Positions 1 to 11,758 of a DNA stretch of 64,000 nt are shown here, in pieces (within the stretch, counting starts at the first letter, position 1; the number at the start of each line of letters is the position of its first letter). Both the position numbers and the translations under genes were made by a program. The notes beneath the pieces are model-generated. The model did no database searches and was not told the origin of the DNA. It saw only the letters and a list, made by a program, of their open reading frames with translations. The stretch is from positions 33,964,074 to 34,028,073 of the forward strand of contig CM065299.1 of assembly GCA_032871835.1 (NCBI GenBank), read 5' to 3'. The DNA is from Dipteronia dyeriana (lineage: Eukaryota; Streptophyta; Magnoliopsida; Sapindales; Sapindaceae).

Positions 1-2660
1 TCATGATGTTTTGTTGGATTTCCATGAAGATTAAATCATTATTTATAATGATTATGGAAATCGATGAGAGCATAAGTAAATTGTCATTTAATTTCTTTTT
101 AAACGCCTTTACTATTTCTAAATACATGCCATTAAGATATTGGTTTATGGACCTTTATAATGGATTAGATGAGACGCTCCAATTGGTTTTTACCTTAATG
201 AGGATTGAAGGATAAATAAATTTTAGTGAACCCACTGTCGAAAGAGTTAAGGTCTAGTGCCTTATAAATAAATGAAGATTAATCTACTATGAAGTTATGT
301 CTTTGTTTGTTATTTTAATAAAGTTGATAGGGCACAAACACCATAGGAAATAGTCTAAATTTTTTGACAATTCAACATAACATGTCAATGAAATTACCGA
401 GTACATAAAATAATTTGCTATCGCAAGAAAAGGTATCCCTTGATTTTTGAATTATTTGATTGATTATCAATTAAACACTTGGTGGGTTGTTTATTGTGAT
501 ACACTTTATATTATAAATTCTTCCAATGAATTCAGTATTTAATAGGGATCAATTGGTTAAGAGGTTTTATTTGAATTCATATGAATTCATGGTAACATTT
601 ATGTTATCTTTAAATCCTAAAAGTTTTATTGGATGATATTTCTGATTTTGATTCTATAATGCATAACACAATTTTCGTAATAGGACTGAGAATTTAAATT
701 AGTATCTTGAAGTTTATTTTAAAAAATGGATATTATATGGTTATTTTTATAAATAATATTCCTTATAGATCTTCGACCTCTTCGCGTATTCTAAGTTCTA
801 CTTTTAGGTTTTAGAATTAAATTGGTGATTGTTCTTATAGTTTAGATATAATCTTTTTAATCACATGACCAAAGATTGAATGAAGATAATTGATTCGTAG
901 AACATTTTGATTATTTTAAATTCTCAGTTTTAAGTCTTTTGATTAATTGTATTAAAAGTAATCTCATTAAATATAAGGATATGACTGCAAATGTTAGAAA
1001 CTATTGGTAATTGTCCATAAAACATGTTCTATTTTATTTATGAGATTAATTTTATCTATGCATTATACATTCTTAGGGGGAAAGAGTGAAGTTGTTAAGA
1101 ATGTATAATTTCAAAGACTTGCGTTTAAGTAAGAAATCATATGCTTGTGATATTTATGTTGAATAAATGTCATGTTTATTGAATTACAATTTTGGATGTC
1201 ATTGGAGTTAAAGTTTTGACTTAGTTGTCAAATAGTTGTAAACTTATTGGTTGAAAATGATTTTTCAAAGTAATAATATTTTCAACTTAAATGTTGAAAG
1301 TTATGTGGTTAGATTTATGGCTAGAAGGTTTTACTTGAAAATTAGTATTAAGTTTGCATACTTGAAATCTTCATTGACATAATTAATCAAGTTTCTAGAC
1401 AATGGTGTTTAGTTTAATAAAGTATTGACATTTTATGACTTTGTTAAAAGTTTATTATGCCTTTAGACATAACCAAGAGTCAAAGGGAGTAAGTTTATTT
1501 TCTATATACTTTTTGTTGTCGTTTATGTGACATTAAGAATTTTATCTCTAGTATTTCGAGATGAAAAATCTCAAACAAGCTTATTTTGATAATGCTATTG
1601 AGAAAATATATTAATAGAGCACTTAAAGGATTGATATGAATACAAGTTTACTTGTTTGAGGTACCTATTGGTAAAAGTGAGAAACTTACATAAGTTTTTA
1701 ATTTCTCAAGTAAATTGAAGCGTTCTCATAAGAAAAAGGTCATGTATGTATCCACAAATAACAGTTTGATATAAGCTTAATATATATGTATTTGACTCTA
1801 GAGGTTTTGTAGAGCATGATGTATCCTGCATTTGATTGAAATTTTTGATGTGTTTGGTTAGTAGGAGTTATTACTGTATTTATTCTATTCATGTTTGTTT
1901 CATATTCTCGAGAATATATTGTATATACAGGTTAAGATGTTTGCCATATTTGTTATTGTGTGCACACGGATGGTTGGGTATGGCAAGAAATCTTAAAAAT
2001 TTTAGTTTTGAGGGGGCAATTCACTCATAAGGTATAAAGTTTCCACTGATGAGTGAATATTACTTAAGACAGAAAGATTTGCCTGTCTTAATAGAGATTT
2101 AACTCATAGTCAAAATGTTTGGCAAATGAGTGTAAGATGCTTAAAACATCAAGCTTGCTCATCTTAAGCTGCTTAGCATATGTGAAGCAAGACCTATATG
2201 GAAATAAACATGATGATCAAATTTGCATGTAATTTATATACCACACATACATACCATTTTACTCGGGTAGGTAGAGCTAAGGTTATTTTGATTACATATG
2301 ATTTTATATTAACCAAAGATGTAATGATCTATGTAGTTGGATACTTGAGGTTCTATTGGACTAAGGGTAAGGAATATGTTACTCACTTAAACATTCTTTG
2401 TGGCCACATATAATTGTTTGTCAATTCGGATAGTCGTTTTCTAAAATCAATTTTTAAATCTAAAATAATAATGTCTATGTAGCTCAAGTGAAAGAATGTA
2501 AGATTTTTATGAAAATTGTGAGCAACATATGACATTATATTTTGAGTTTATGAAAACCGAATTGATTAGAATGTTAACGTAAGTGAGAGTTGACTGGATA
2601 AAGCCCGTTATTAATCTGATCAATATTTGTTGGGCTCTGTACACCTTAGCTATATTAAAT
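1..2660. other. Unassigned AT-rich DNA
   Basis: No open frame longer than about 70 codons and no recognisable protein motif, LTR or terminal repeat was found. The only clear structure is the hairpin listed at 1062-1109. Composition resembles degenerate non-coding DNA or a very old element interior. The short open frames at 3-215, 1836-2030 and 2198-2413 look like chance frames. Confidence 0.6.
1062..1109. repeat. Perfect 14-bp hairpin around a purine-rich loop
   Basis: ATTATACATTCTTA (1062-1075) is followed by a 20-nt purine-rich loop and then its exact reverse complement (1096-1109). The loop starts with GGGGGAAAGAG, which resembles a retrotransposon polypurine tract, but no LTR could be tied to it. 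Function unknown. Confidence 0.6.
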
Positions 2661-2664
2661 AAAG

Positions 2665-2790
2665 GGTAAAATTTATAAATAACCATAAAATTAGGTGTTT
2701 TTCTAAATATATCCAAGATTAGTATTTTGATTGTTTCTAGCAAACAATCCACTGTTGGGACAAAATTGCCCTTCAATGAAACTGTATTAA
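2665..2790 (+). repeat. MULE-type terminal repeat, left end 1
   Basis: This stretch matches, in inverted orientation, two stretches near 29.74-30.00 kb. Shared words include GATTGTTT, CAAACAATCCACTGT and GACAAAATTG. It also matches 22720-22855 in direct orientation. Long divergent inverted termini together with transposase remnants inside the interval point to Mutator-like elements. The outer boundary is set only by where similarity fades, and no target duplication could be assigned. Confidence 0.6.
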
Positions 2791-3135
2791 AACGAAAATA
2801 AAGAAAAAAGAAAACTAAAATTAATAAAGCAAAACTAATAGTAACAAATCAATGTTTCAGTGTCTGATAAAAACCAGATGACAACCTAACCAGACGAAGC
2901 AAGCATGACCAGACGACAAACAAGCCGAGATCGACCGGACGATGACGACCGATAGTCAAGCAAGACCCGATACTGACCTGTTAGATGATGGAGACACGAC
3001 CATGCCGGCGTAGAGACCAGCGATAAACTACGGAGAGTGACCACTGGCGAGAGAGGAGAGGCGTCTGGCTTTGATTTGATTCACCAGAGTGAAACAAGGC
3101 GGCGTGGGAGAATTGCTCAGGTTTGGAGTGACTGT
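2791..3135 (+). repeat. Subterminal block shared by both MULE ends
   Basis: An A-rich lead ending in GTTTCAGTGT is followed by a conspicuously GC-rich segment (about 2880-3115). The reverse complement of 29335-29735 has the same order of parts. In one frame both encode a similar stretch: here EASGFDLIHQSETRRRGR, there EATGFDSSHQRVPRRRGR. The two copies are therefore homologous and form an extended terminal inverted repeat. The GC-rich part could be captured host coding DNA or the element's own promoter-proximal region; neither is proven. Confidence 0.55.
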
Positions 3136-4009
3136 ACATAAGTTTTTTGGGGTTTTTTTAATTTAAAATTTTGTTGTTTGTTAGGGTTTTGTTTTAATTT
3201 GATTTTGATTTTGTTATCGAATTTGATATTGGTTTTGAAATCGAATTGGATTTTGATTACATAGCTTGTGATGTCTCTTGTTTGTTTTAATCTGATTTTG
3301 TTTTGTTTTAATCTGAATTCGAATTCGAATTTGATTATGATTACATAGTGTAAGATGTTTCTTGATTACATAGTGTGAGATGTTTCTTGTTTGTTTTGAA
3401 TTCAAATTTGAATTTGTTTTAATCTGATTTTAATGTGGTTTTGTTTTAATCTGATTTTTTCCACTTGTTTATGTATTTTTTGTATGCGTGAGATGTTTCT
3501 CTTTGTTTCCATAGTAGCTTTTGCTTCCTTATTTATTTCTTGGTACATTATATTGTTGAAAAGGTTGAGCAATTTTTTTGTTTTTCTATGATTAACTTTA
3601 GAAATCCAGTGGTGCAAAATTAACTGTAACTCTTTCAGCTAGTACATATGTGAAATTATCATCCTTGACCTGTCATATGAGACCATTGTACCATTTTCCT
3701 GGCATTGTGGACAGGTAATGTTGATTTCTAAGGCAAACAAGTTGCAAGGGTGTAATAATGGATTCTTATAGGTATTGATATGAATTCGGCCAATTGTTGA
3801 ACAACTATATTTTTCTCCGTGCGAACAAATTTGGAAAACTATAAGAGGACTTATGATGATGGAATTGTTTAGGGAATATTTTACAAAGCTAATATGTAAT
3901 TGTTAAAGATCCTCACTAAAATTCCTTGCCACTTGAGTATCAATTTTGCAGAAATTTCTAAAACTCAACAACTATATAGAGAGTTCTTGAAACAAATATG
4001 GTGTTTAAT
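3136..4009. other. MULE interior, non-coding
   Basis: T-rich DNA with short repeats of TTGTTTTAATCTGATTTTG (about 3180-3470) that mirrors the A-rich CAAAATCAAAATC tract near 29190-29310. No credible open frame. It probably belongs to the subterminal or leader part of the same element as the terminal repeat at 2665. Confidence 0.45.
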
Positions 4010-4275
4010 AGGGTGTTACCGGTGTGTTTAATTGGTTATGATGATGTGTTTAATTGGTTATAACTTGTGTGTTTTATTAGTTATAACTGGTGTGTTTAAT
4101 TGGGTGTTACTGATGTGTTTAATTGGTTATGAATGGTGTGTTTAATTGGTTATCATTGGTGTGTTCAATATGTTATCACTAGTGTGTTTAATAGGGTGTT
4201 ACTGGTGTGTGTAAAATATTTATTACCGGTGTGTGTAATTCTGTGTTATTGGTGTGTTTAATTGGTTATAATTGG
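4010..4275 (+). repeat. Minisatellite array, TGTGTTTAATTGG orientation
   Basis: About a dozen imperfect units of roughly 20-23 bp built on TGTGTTTAATTGG with a variable spacer (GTTAT, TTACTGG and similar). It is the same unit as the arrays at 19255, 20405, 25186 and 27030. Here it reads in the plus direction, pointing into the element from left end 1. Confidence 0.85.
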
Positions 4276-4461
4276 TATGTCTAAGTGATGAAATATTGTT
4301 GAGTGTAATAGTATTATATATCAGTCTTCCATAGAGATGTTCACTAATTTCCAGGTTTGAATGGTTATAATTGGTATGTTTAAATGATGAAATATTGTTG
4401 AGTGTAATAGTATTATATATCAGTCTCCCATAGAGATGTAGACTAATTTCCAGGTTTGAAT
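4264..4461 (+). repeat. 99-bp tandem duplication
   Basis: Two adjacent copies start at GGTTATAATTGGTATGT (4264 and 4363), each containing GAGTGTAATAGTATTATATA. They differ at only a few positions, so the duplication is younger than the surrounding array. About 85 bp downstream a CTTTTCTTAATCATGCAG string resembles a plant splice acceptor. Confidence 0.8.
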
Positions 4462-4861
4462 TTGTTACTCGTTTTGCATTAGATGTTGGTATATTCTGTT
4501 ATGGCATTTCAATTGTTGAATTTTATTTCCTTTTCTTAATCATGCAGGTTTCTAGGTTCGGGACACAGAGATAAATGGGTTTAGAATCAACAATTTTTGG
4601 CATCTTAAATTGACCTATAACTTATTTGCTATAATTATAGACTATTTGGGCTCTATTGCATTTCTTCAACATGCATTATTGAGTTCTTGTTTTTGGTATT
4701 ATGGTGGTGGTATTTTGTCTGTCATTGTGCAACATATTTCTTTTGACATGGTGTTCTAATTGAAAAAGTGTTGCAGAAATATTGATTATGGTTGTTGGAT
4801 TGTTGGATGGGAATACATGTGTTATTAATTTGTTGTTCGATGGGAATACTTGTGTTATTGA
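4462..4861. other. MULE interior up to the copia-A insertion
   Basis: No coding motif. It contains a possible splice acceptor (pyrimidine tract plus ATGCAG) near 4530-4550 and ends with a doubled GGGAATACATGTGTTATT-like phrase right before the copia-A LTR. It is interpreted as the left flank of the insertion. The right flank begins at about 18691. Confidence 0.4.
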
Positions 4862-6714
4862 TGAAAGTTCCCTAAAACGTGTGTGTCTAATAACCTAGAG
4901 GGAGGGGGGGGTGGTGAATAGGTTTTAATCAAGTCAATTACCAATTTTCCTTGATTAGTCAATATTCAAAATTCACCCAATAAAACATACAACATCAAGT
5001 GTAAAGTGCGGAAATATAAACAACACAAGATGTATACAAGGAAACCCTCAAAATGGAAAAATTCACGGGCTGTTAAGTGCGCCACACTCGATCGTAGAAA
5101 TCCACTATATGAGCAAAGGTTACACCCTCAAGTGATTCTCGGACTCTCACTCTCGACAACCTCAGGCTATGGACACCTCCACTCACCACTCTTGGTTCAG
5201 TTCCTACTAATATACCCTGATACACTACTCTTGGCGTGAACGCCTCTTACTCTACCCCCTAGGACATTTTACAGTGGCACCCGACCAATTGCTTGTCAAC
5301 CCACCCTTGGTTGCAAGGCTTCTCTTGCTTGTGCAACTTCACACCGAAGCCACAAGACTTGATTCAATGAAGAGTTCAAAAACCTATGTGAATATGATGA
5401 AATATTCAAAACATGCAAATAATGCTAGGCAAAACACTAAATGCTTATCTAGGAATTTAAGAATGTCACTAAGTACAATTTCTAGATATCAATGTCTAAA
5501 TGAATGTTCATAAAGACTTAACTAGATATAGTTATGTAACATTATATCCTAGTTATAAAACAAGGTCATTTCAACATATGTTGTCATTAAGCAAGACATG
5601 GTCATTAATGCAATCATCAAAATGCAATTAATATGACCAAATTAGATAGAGGCAAATATGTTCTAAATGCCAGCTATCAACAAAAACCATATCAACACAA
5701 GTTGTCATTAAGCATGACAAGGACTATAATGAGATCACAAAATGCAATCAATGAGTCATAATCAATAATGTCTAAATGCAATGCATAGAGACTTAGCAAG
5801 AAGGGAAAATATGTTCTAAATTCAAGCTATCAACAAACAAACCCAATCATGTTATCAAGACTTATAAATATTTACAATAAACTAGAGTCTGGGTATTTAA
5901 TCATGCAATAAACACCTAATCTAGAGTAAGAAGAACAATAAAAGATGTTCAATGAAGTTCTTACTTACCTAGTCATGAAACCAAGAACACCCACGATCAT
6001 ATGATGAAGAATGATGCATAATGGAGATGGGTTTTGGGTTTCGAGAGTCAAAAACAAAGCTTGAAGCTTTCTCTCTCTAATGGAGATTCTCTCACTCTAA
6101 AAATGTATTATTTGAGCTCTAAATAGGTAAGGAAGAAGAAGAGAACATATATATAAAAGCCCTACACAAAACGGCATCGTTTTGGACTTGGGAAGCAAAG
6201 TCCCGTCATGACTGTTGTACGTGCCACTGCCTAGGCAAGTGTCCAGACCGTGGTAGAGCGAGCAGTGCATCGCCTGGGAACCTTTGCTAGAGAGACCGTT
6301 GTGCATTCAACAAGCACAAGTTGCAGCAGCAGCAGCGTGCAACGCTTGGAGAACACCGTTGTGCATACCGCGACAGAGACAATGCACAGGGAGCGGCATA
6401 AACCGCGGTTAAGAGAAAAAACTCTTCTAAGGACAAACTAAATGCATCGAACACCGAAGCAAGATTTATGGCAAAAAAACACACAAATTGACATATAAAC
6501 AGGCATGCAAGATGATCAAAACATGCATGAGAGTGTGTGTGTGCACTAAAAACTCTTCAAGAGGCAAAGTCAAATGAATATACCTTTTGTTCTTGATGTC
6601 ATAGAGATGTTTGGAAGCTTGCCAATGAGGACCTAATCTACCCGTTACACAATCATCTCCAATGTGGTGTGGTTTGTCATGAAATAAGCCAATCATAAAA
6701 TCAAGGTCCTTACA
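4862..6714 (-). repeat. Copia-A 3' LTR
   Basis: It starts TGAAAGTTCCC on plus and ends CCTTACA, giving minus-strand TGTAAGG...TTTCA. It aligns along its length with 16795-18690. It contains the CCTAGAGGGAGGGGGGG motif near its start. A minus-strand TATA region (CTTTTATATATATG) lies near 6150-6165, followed by a GAAGAAGAAGAG leader. A block around 6240-6400 is partly duplicated in the other LTR. The two LTRs differ by many substitutions and small indels, so the insertion is not recent. Confidence 0.85.
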
Positions 6715-6861
6715 ATCTCCTCCTTTGACTATTTCATGACAAAACAACCACTCACAAAACAAAAATAAAGCTATTGTCTAAGAGATTAAGTCTACATTAC
6801 AAAGGAGATCCTTTAATCTAAATCTTCAATATCTTCAATCTCTTTGTAGAATTATCATTGT
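6715..6861 (-). other. Copia-A polypurine tract and remaining 3' interior
   Basis: Adjacent to the LTR the minus strand reads AAAGGAGGAGATTG, a standard polypurine tract that fixes the start of the 3' LTR at TGTAAGG. The rest, up to copia-B, carries no coding signal. ATTGT at 6857-6861 would be the 5-bp target duplication of copia-B on this side. Confidence 0.75.
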
Positions 6862-9061
6862 TGAAATTTCCCTTTATCTTTATAGTGTGAATATGACTAG
6901 AAGGGGGGGGGGGGGGGGGGGGGGGGGGGTGAATATGTATATGCTCCAATTTTTGTCTTCTTTTAAAACAATGCAATTTTAATAATGCTTAATGAAAATT
7001 GCAAACAATGACACACAATATTTATGTGGTAAACCACCGAAGAGGAAACATGCACGGGTTGATACCACAACCACCGGTGAAAGCAAATCCATTATTTCAA
7101 ATAAGAGTTACACACTCAAGCAATCAACACATGCTCTCCAAGCTATCACTCTTACTCTACCCTTGAACCTAGTGATCTACTAAGCCGACTTTCTATCCAA
7201 GACCTCCTGTCTTTAGGAAGATTCCTTGCTCACCTATCCGGATCCTCCCGACCCTAGGTAAGGCATCTTGCTCAATTATCCAAGTCCTCCCGACTCTAGT
7301 TGAGACTTCCTTGCTCAAAAATCCGAGGTCTCACACCTCTTGTCGAGACTTCCACTTGCTTAGCTATCCAAGTCCTTCTGACTCTAGCTAAGACTTCCAA
7401 TGGCTCAAATCAAAGAATCACTCTAAGATATGAGACTTCCTACCTCTTCACAAGGCATCTAAGTGATCATGAATGCAAAATACAAACAAGCATTCAACAT
7501 AGAAAATGATGATCAACAAATTATAAGGACATGCAACTAGATAGCTAGATTATACTCTCAAATAGCAATCACAAATGTATCTAGACAATCTAAGCATGTT
7601 ATCAACTAAGAACATAGATATGAAGATATAGAAACCAATTGAAACACAACCTATTTCTTAGAAAATGAAATTAGATCTAGAAATAGTAAATCAAGCATAA
7701 GAGCAAAAGATTTCTAGAAGTAATTTCATGTTTATCAAGTTTAGCACAAATCATTCAATTTGTCACAAATCTAGCTAAACTTGAAAATCAAATCAACAAA
7801 CCACAAAATGATATCAAAATAATCCTAGTCATGCTTCTTAATCAAATAGCATCAATCAATAAGAAGATCTAAGAAGAAAACTAAGAAGAAGATGATTTTA
7901 CCAACAAGGATGAAAATCATGAACTGAAGATCTGATCACAACAAAACATCTAGACATCCTTTGGTTTAGTAAATGCTTGGGGTTTGTATAACTCTTCAAG
8001 ACACTCGATATCGGTTTTTGAATCAAGTGATTCGGAGTAGAAATGAAGAAGTTATCACAAAAACAAAAATAAAAAATTTTGAGAGAAAAACTCTGCACTT
8101 GTTCTTCAAATTCGTTTTCCTCAACTTGTAATGAATGAGAGAGAAGAAGAGGTTTTAAAGAGAGAACAACCAAAAGACCATTTTACCCTCATGCCTTAGT
8201 GCCTCCCTGAGATGGCTCATGGGCATCTCAGGGCAGCAAGGATTTGGGGCCTAGATGGTCACACGCCATCTCGGGAAGGTGCCAAGTGATGGCCTATGCC
8301 ATCGCATCTCTTCCCTTGCGCTCCTCTCGCGTTCTTCGACTGTTCTTTGGCCTTCAAACTTCGAATTCGAATCCGTTTGAAGATTAAAAATTGGGACTCC
8401 CTCATAGACATGGATATATATGATACTCAACCCAGAAAATAAAAAATTTCACTAAATATATGAAGACGAAGACAATGTATGCAACATGAGTTGAAAGTGT
8501 AGTATATTTTGAAGTAGAAATCAAAATCAATAGTATGAGTAACCGAAATGACCGGAATTCAATCATGAATAATATAAGACTAAAATCAAGTTCAAGATCC
8601 ATGTTTTACAAACATATAAACAAACAAAAACATTTCACACAAGAATGCAAACTACATAGAGATAGTCTCCAATCATGCATTTCCAAAACATGTTACTTTC
8701 ATACCAATGCATGAGCATTCAACTTCAAGTGTGTGAATGTGTTATACCAAATGATACGCTATGATGCAGAGACACAAATGTATGAATTGTGTGTGTGTGC
8801 GCATTTAATGATGCACAACTAAGCAGGGACACATATGAATGAATTTGTGTGTGTGCGCTTTCACCTTGCAAGAGGAAGAAGAATTTCGATACCTTAGCAT
8901 CCAAGAATAGTACCAATCCACTTGAAGACGAACTTTGCATCATGAGAAGTTGCTTTTCTTCCTTGAAGCTCTTATCATCACGAGCCACTTAAGCAACTAA
9001 GCATTACAAAGAAATGTAGTTTTGTTATGGAATCAAGCCAACACATATCTAAAACCTAACA
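6862..9061 (-). repeat. Copia-B 3' LTR (2.2 kb)
   Basis: Starts TGAAATTTCCC on plus and ends CCTAACA next to the polypurine tract. It holds a run of 27 G (6903-6929), a set of ~45-bp tandem repeats of the type TTGCTCAANTATCCAAG...GACTTC (about 7180-7450), and a palindromic GATGG/CATCTCGGG block (8205-8290). A minus-strand TTTAAAA core-promoter candidate lies near 8155, just after that block. It matches 13060-14797 closely over the shared part. Confidence 0.87.
6903..6929 (+). repeat. Run of 27 consecutive G
   Basis: An uninterrupted G run sits inside the LTR motif that in other copies reads CCTAGAGGGTGGGTGAATAGG. In the transcribed (minus) sense it is poly-C. The equivalent position in the copia-B 5' LTR has only short G runs, so this is an expansion in one copy or a length artefact of sequencing. 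Confidence 0.9.
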
Positions 9062-10500
9062 ATCTCCTCCTATGGCTATTCCATGACAAAACATCTACCT
9101 CACCATACAATGATCACTCAGAATCAATGTTGATTGCATTCTCACACCCTCACATTACAAAGAGATATTCCTAGACTAAAATGTCTTCAAGAATCTTCAC
9201 ACATTCAAAGCACCCGTGAGACAAGAACAACAAAAAGAAATCTTCTACAAAGAAGATAGGTGAGATAAACAAGCAATATACTAAACAAAACAAAAAAAAT
9301 TATCTCATGCAAACAAGAATTCTTTCTCCCCCTTAATGAATTGTCTCCCCTTTTATATCAAAAGTAAGTAACATGGTGAGGAAAACACTTTCTCCCCCTT
9401 TTTGCCAAGGAATAGACAAAAACATATTACACAACCTAGAGAGAGAGAGAGATAAATGCCAAATGAAAATACCTACAAGGTTATAAGGGATGCATAATAA
9501 AATCATGAGATAGTGAGAAAAAAAGTTGTGTAGAGAACTAAGTTTAACAAACTAAGCTCCCCCTTAACATATGCTCCACATATTAATAAGCAAGTAAACT
9601 TGTTCACAAGGGAATCACACAATCACACATTTCAAGCAATAAAAGATAGTAAACCATTATTTTTCAAAATTAATAAGAGAATCATAGATTTTCATTATTC
9701 TCTCAAAAATAATCTCCCATTGCTAATGATTCAAGCACATTAAAAAAAAATGTGTGTGTGTGTTTGAAAATGCTTCTAGCATATATAAAAGGAGTGATTG
9801 TGATATCAACATGCAAACCACTTCAACACCTATCCATCTAAAGCTTTTCCAATCAAGGTCAAACCGATTATCATCAGGATTTTTGCTTTAAAAAAAATAG
9901 ATTTCAACATATGAGTGTGTGTGTTCATGTGACTCGTCATCCCATTTATGTTTTTCAACCCGAGCAATCACAATTTTCAACTATACTCCATTTTAAGCCT
10001 TTCTCCATTTCTTTTTAGGCTATGTATCAAAGATTTTTTTTAAAATGATTCTTTTTCAACACTTCTTTGATATTTCATACATAAACATATACTCTTCATG
10101 ACGGCTTTCACTCATCACAATGATGTAGCCCTTTCCTACGTTGGGCGGCTTCACAACTAAAGTGTGTAGCCCTTTCCATGAAGGTGCTCGTTGAATTCTA
10201 TGTAGATGCCGAAGCAAAATGGATACTAACCATATGCCATCTATCATGTACTAGACAATGAACTTCAAGATGCATCCATAATCTACATGCTTTCAAACTC
10301 AATTACTTAAACTTAGACATATAAGAGAAGCATTTGTGCACTTTAAAAAAAAAACAAGATTTACAAAGACTTAAGTGCATGATCTAGAAACAATAAACGC
10401 TATTTTATCAAGATCATTACTTCTCACATGAGTAGCTCTCAAAGAAATAGATATACAATATATTTTTGCTTATCAAGCCACTCATAACCACACACAAGCA
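9062..10500 (-). other. Copia-B polypurine tract and long 3' non-coding region
   Basis: AGGAGGAGATTG (minus, 9062-9073) is the polypurine tract. No open frame lies between it and the RNase H stop. Two CTTTCTCCCCCTT strings (9330-9400) give GGGGGAGAAAG on the coding strand, a SIRE hallmark. The stretch about 9580-10430 is clearly similar to 61780-62600 in copia-C, including CATGACGGCTTTCACTCATC. In copia-C an extra ORF lies between this block and the 3' LTR, but here that ORF is absent. Confidence 0.7.
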
Positions 10501-11235
10501 TTAATCAACACAAATCGTGCCAATGGATCTTCTAAGAGATACAAATCTCTCTTTGTCCAAAGGCTTTGTGAACAAGTCCGCAATTTGATTTTTATTAGGC
10601 ATATGTTCATGAGTTACTATTGAATGTTCAACAAGTTCTCTAATGAAATGATGCCTAATGTCTATATGCTTTGTGCGTGAGTGTTGAACCGGATTTTTAG
10701 AGATTTTAATGGCACTCATATTATCACAATAAAGAGTCATTTTACCTTGATCAATCTCATAATCCTTGATAATTTGTTTCATCCATAGAAGTTGTGTGCA
10801 AGCACTTCCAGCCGCAATATACTCGGCTTCGGATGAAGAAAGAGAGATGGAATTTTGCTTCTTGCTTTGCCAAGCAACCAAATTATTCCCTAAGTAAAAG
10901 CAACCGCCCAATGTGCTTTTACGATCATCAATGTTTCCTGCCCAATCCGCATCACAATAGCCAACAAGAATATCATTAGTATCAAAGGAATAGAATAAAC
11001 CAAGATTATGTGTTCCTTTTATATATCTAATGATTCTTTTAACGGCTTTCAAGTGAGATTGTTTTGGATTAGATTGAAACCTAGCACACAAACCAACACT
11101 AAAACAAATATCCGGCCTACTAGTTGTTAGGTAGAGAAGGCTACCTATCATGCTCCTATAGAGACTTTGATCAACATTTTTTCTTTTTTCATCTTTGTCA
11201 AGTTTGATGCTAGAGTGGAAAAGAATTTGAAACAC
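10501..11235 (-). pseudogene. Copia-B RT tail plus RNase H domain (pol fragment)
   Basis: An uninterrupted 244-codon frame ending in a normal stop. Residues ~25-75 are the end of copia reverse transcriptase (SLYRSMIGSLLYLTTSRPDI, then HLKAVKRIIRYIKGT). The RNase H that follows keeps its acidic residues in YCDADWAG, SSSEAEYIAA and LYCDNMSA, plus KHIDIRHHFIRE. The catalytic RT core that should precede it is deleted, so this is a piece of a polyprotein and no normal start codon exists. The domain is open despite the element being defective, which suggests the RT deletion is fairly recent. It belongs to the frame of the integrase fragment to its right. Confidence 0.9.
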
Positions 11236-11653
11236 CTATGTGATCTCTATTATTAGCATACCCAAGAAAGAGACCAATATCACTTTTAGCGTCAAACTTT
11301 CATAAGTGATCTCTATCATTCAAAATAAAACACTTACTCCTAAAAGTGTGGAAGTAACTCACATTGGGCTTCTTGCCCTTCCAAAGTTCATAGGAGGTTT
11401 GTTTTGTGTCGGGCCTTCTAAAAACTCTATTAGTGACATAGCATGCGGTATTGACTGATTTGGCCCAAAGATTTCTAGGGACTTTCTTGCTATTGATCAT
11501 GACCCTAGCTATCTCTTGCAAGACACGATTCTTCCTCTCAATAATATCATTTTGTTGAGGAGTTCTAGGAGCCGAGAACTCATGTGAAATCTCATAATCA
11601 TCATAAAACTCACTAAATCTAGCATTTTCAAATTCACTCCCATGATCACTCAT
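11236..11653 (-). pseudogene. Copia-B integrase, catalytic C-terminal half
   Basis: Encodes SDHGSEFEN, HEFSAPRTPQQN and IERKNRVLQE. These hold the second catalytic Asp and the Glu of the DDE core. It then runs into the copia-typical FILNDRDHL stretch. There is a stop after DHL, then KFDAKSDIGLFLGY continues in the same frame before the RT deletion near 11235-11250. A short intergap (11654-11758) with a stop separates it from the first half of integrase. The string GTGATCTCTAT occurs at 11239 and 11305, close to the deletion breakpoint. Confidence 0.88.
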
Positions 11654-11758
11654 AATGCTATATATTTTCTTGATCCCAAGACCTTTTTCATTTTGAACTT
11701 GATTAAAAAACTTCTTAAAGTAACCAAAAGTTTCGGTCTTGTCTCTAAGAGAATATAC

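Noticed and set aside
3..215. 70-codon ORF at the window edge
   Set aside because: Low-complexity composition with no motif. A faint resemblance to copia gag could not be supported.
5006..5513. Small ORFs of 77 and 79 codons on plus (also 16970-17390)
   Set aside because: They lie inside the copia-A LTRs opposite to its transcription. The same frames recur in both LTRs only because the LTRs are copies.
6097..6762. Overlapping ORFs on both strands
   Set aside because: These are in the GC-richer U3 part of the copia-A LTR, with no domain and no conservation between the two LTRs beyond nucleotide similarity.
7300..7509. 69-codon ORF repeated at 13476-13685
   Set aside because: It falls in the copia-B LTR tandem repeats, has no known domain and is duplicated by LTR identity alone.
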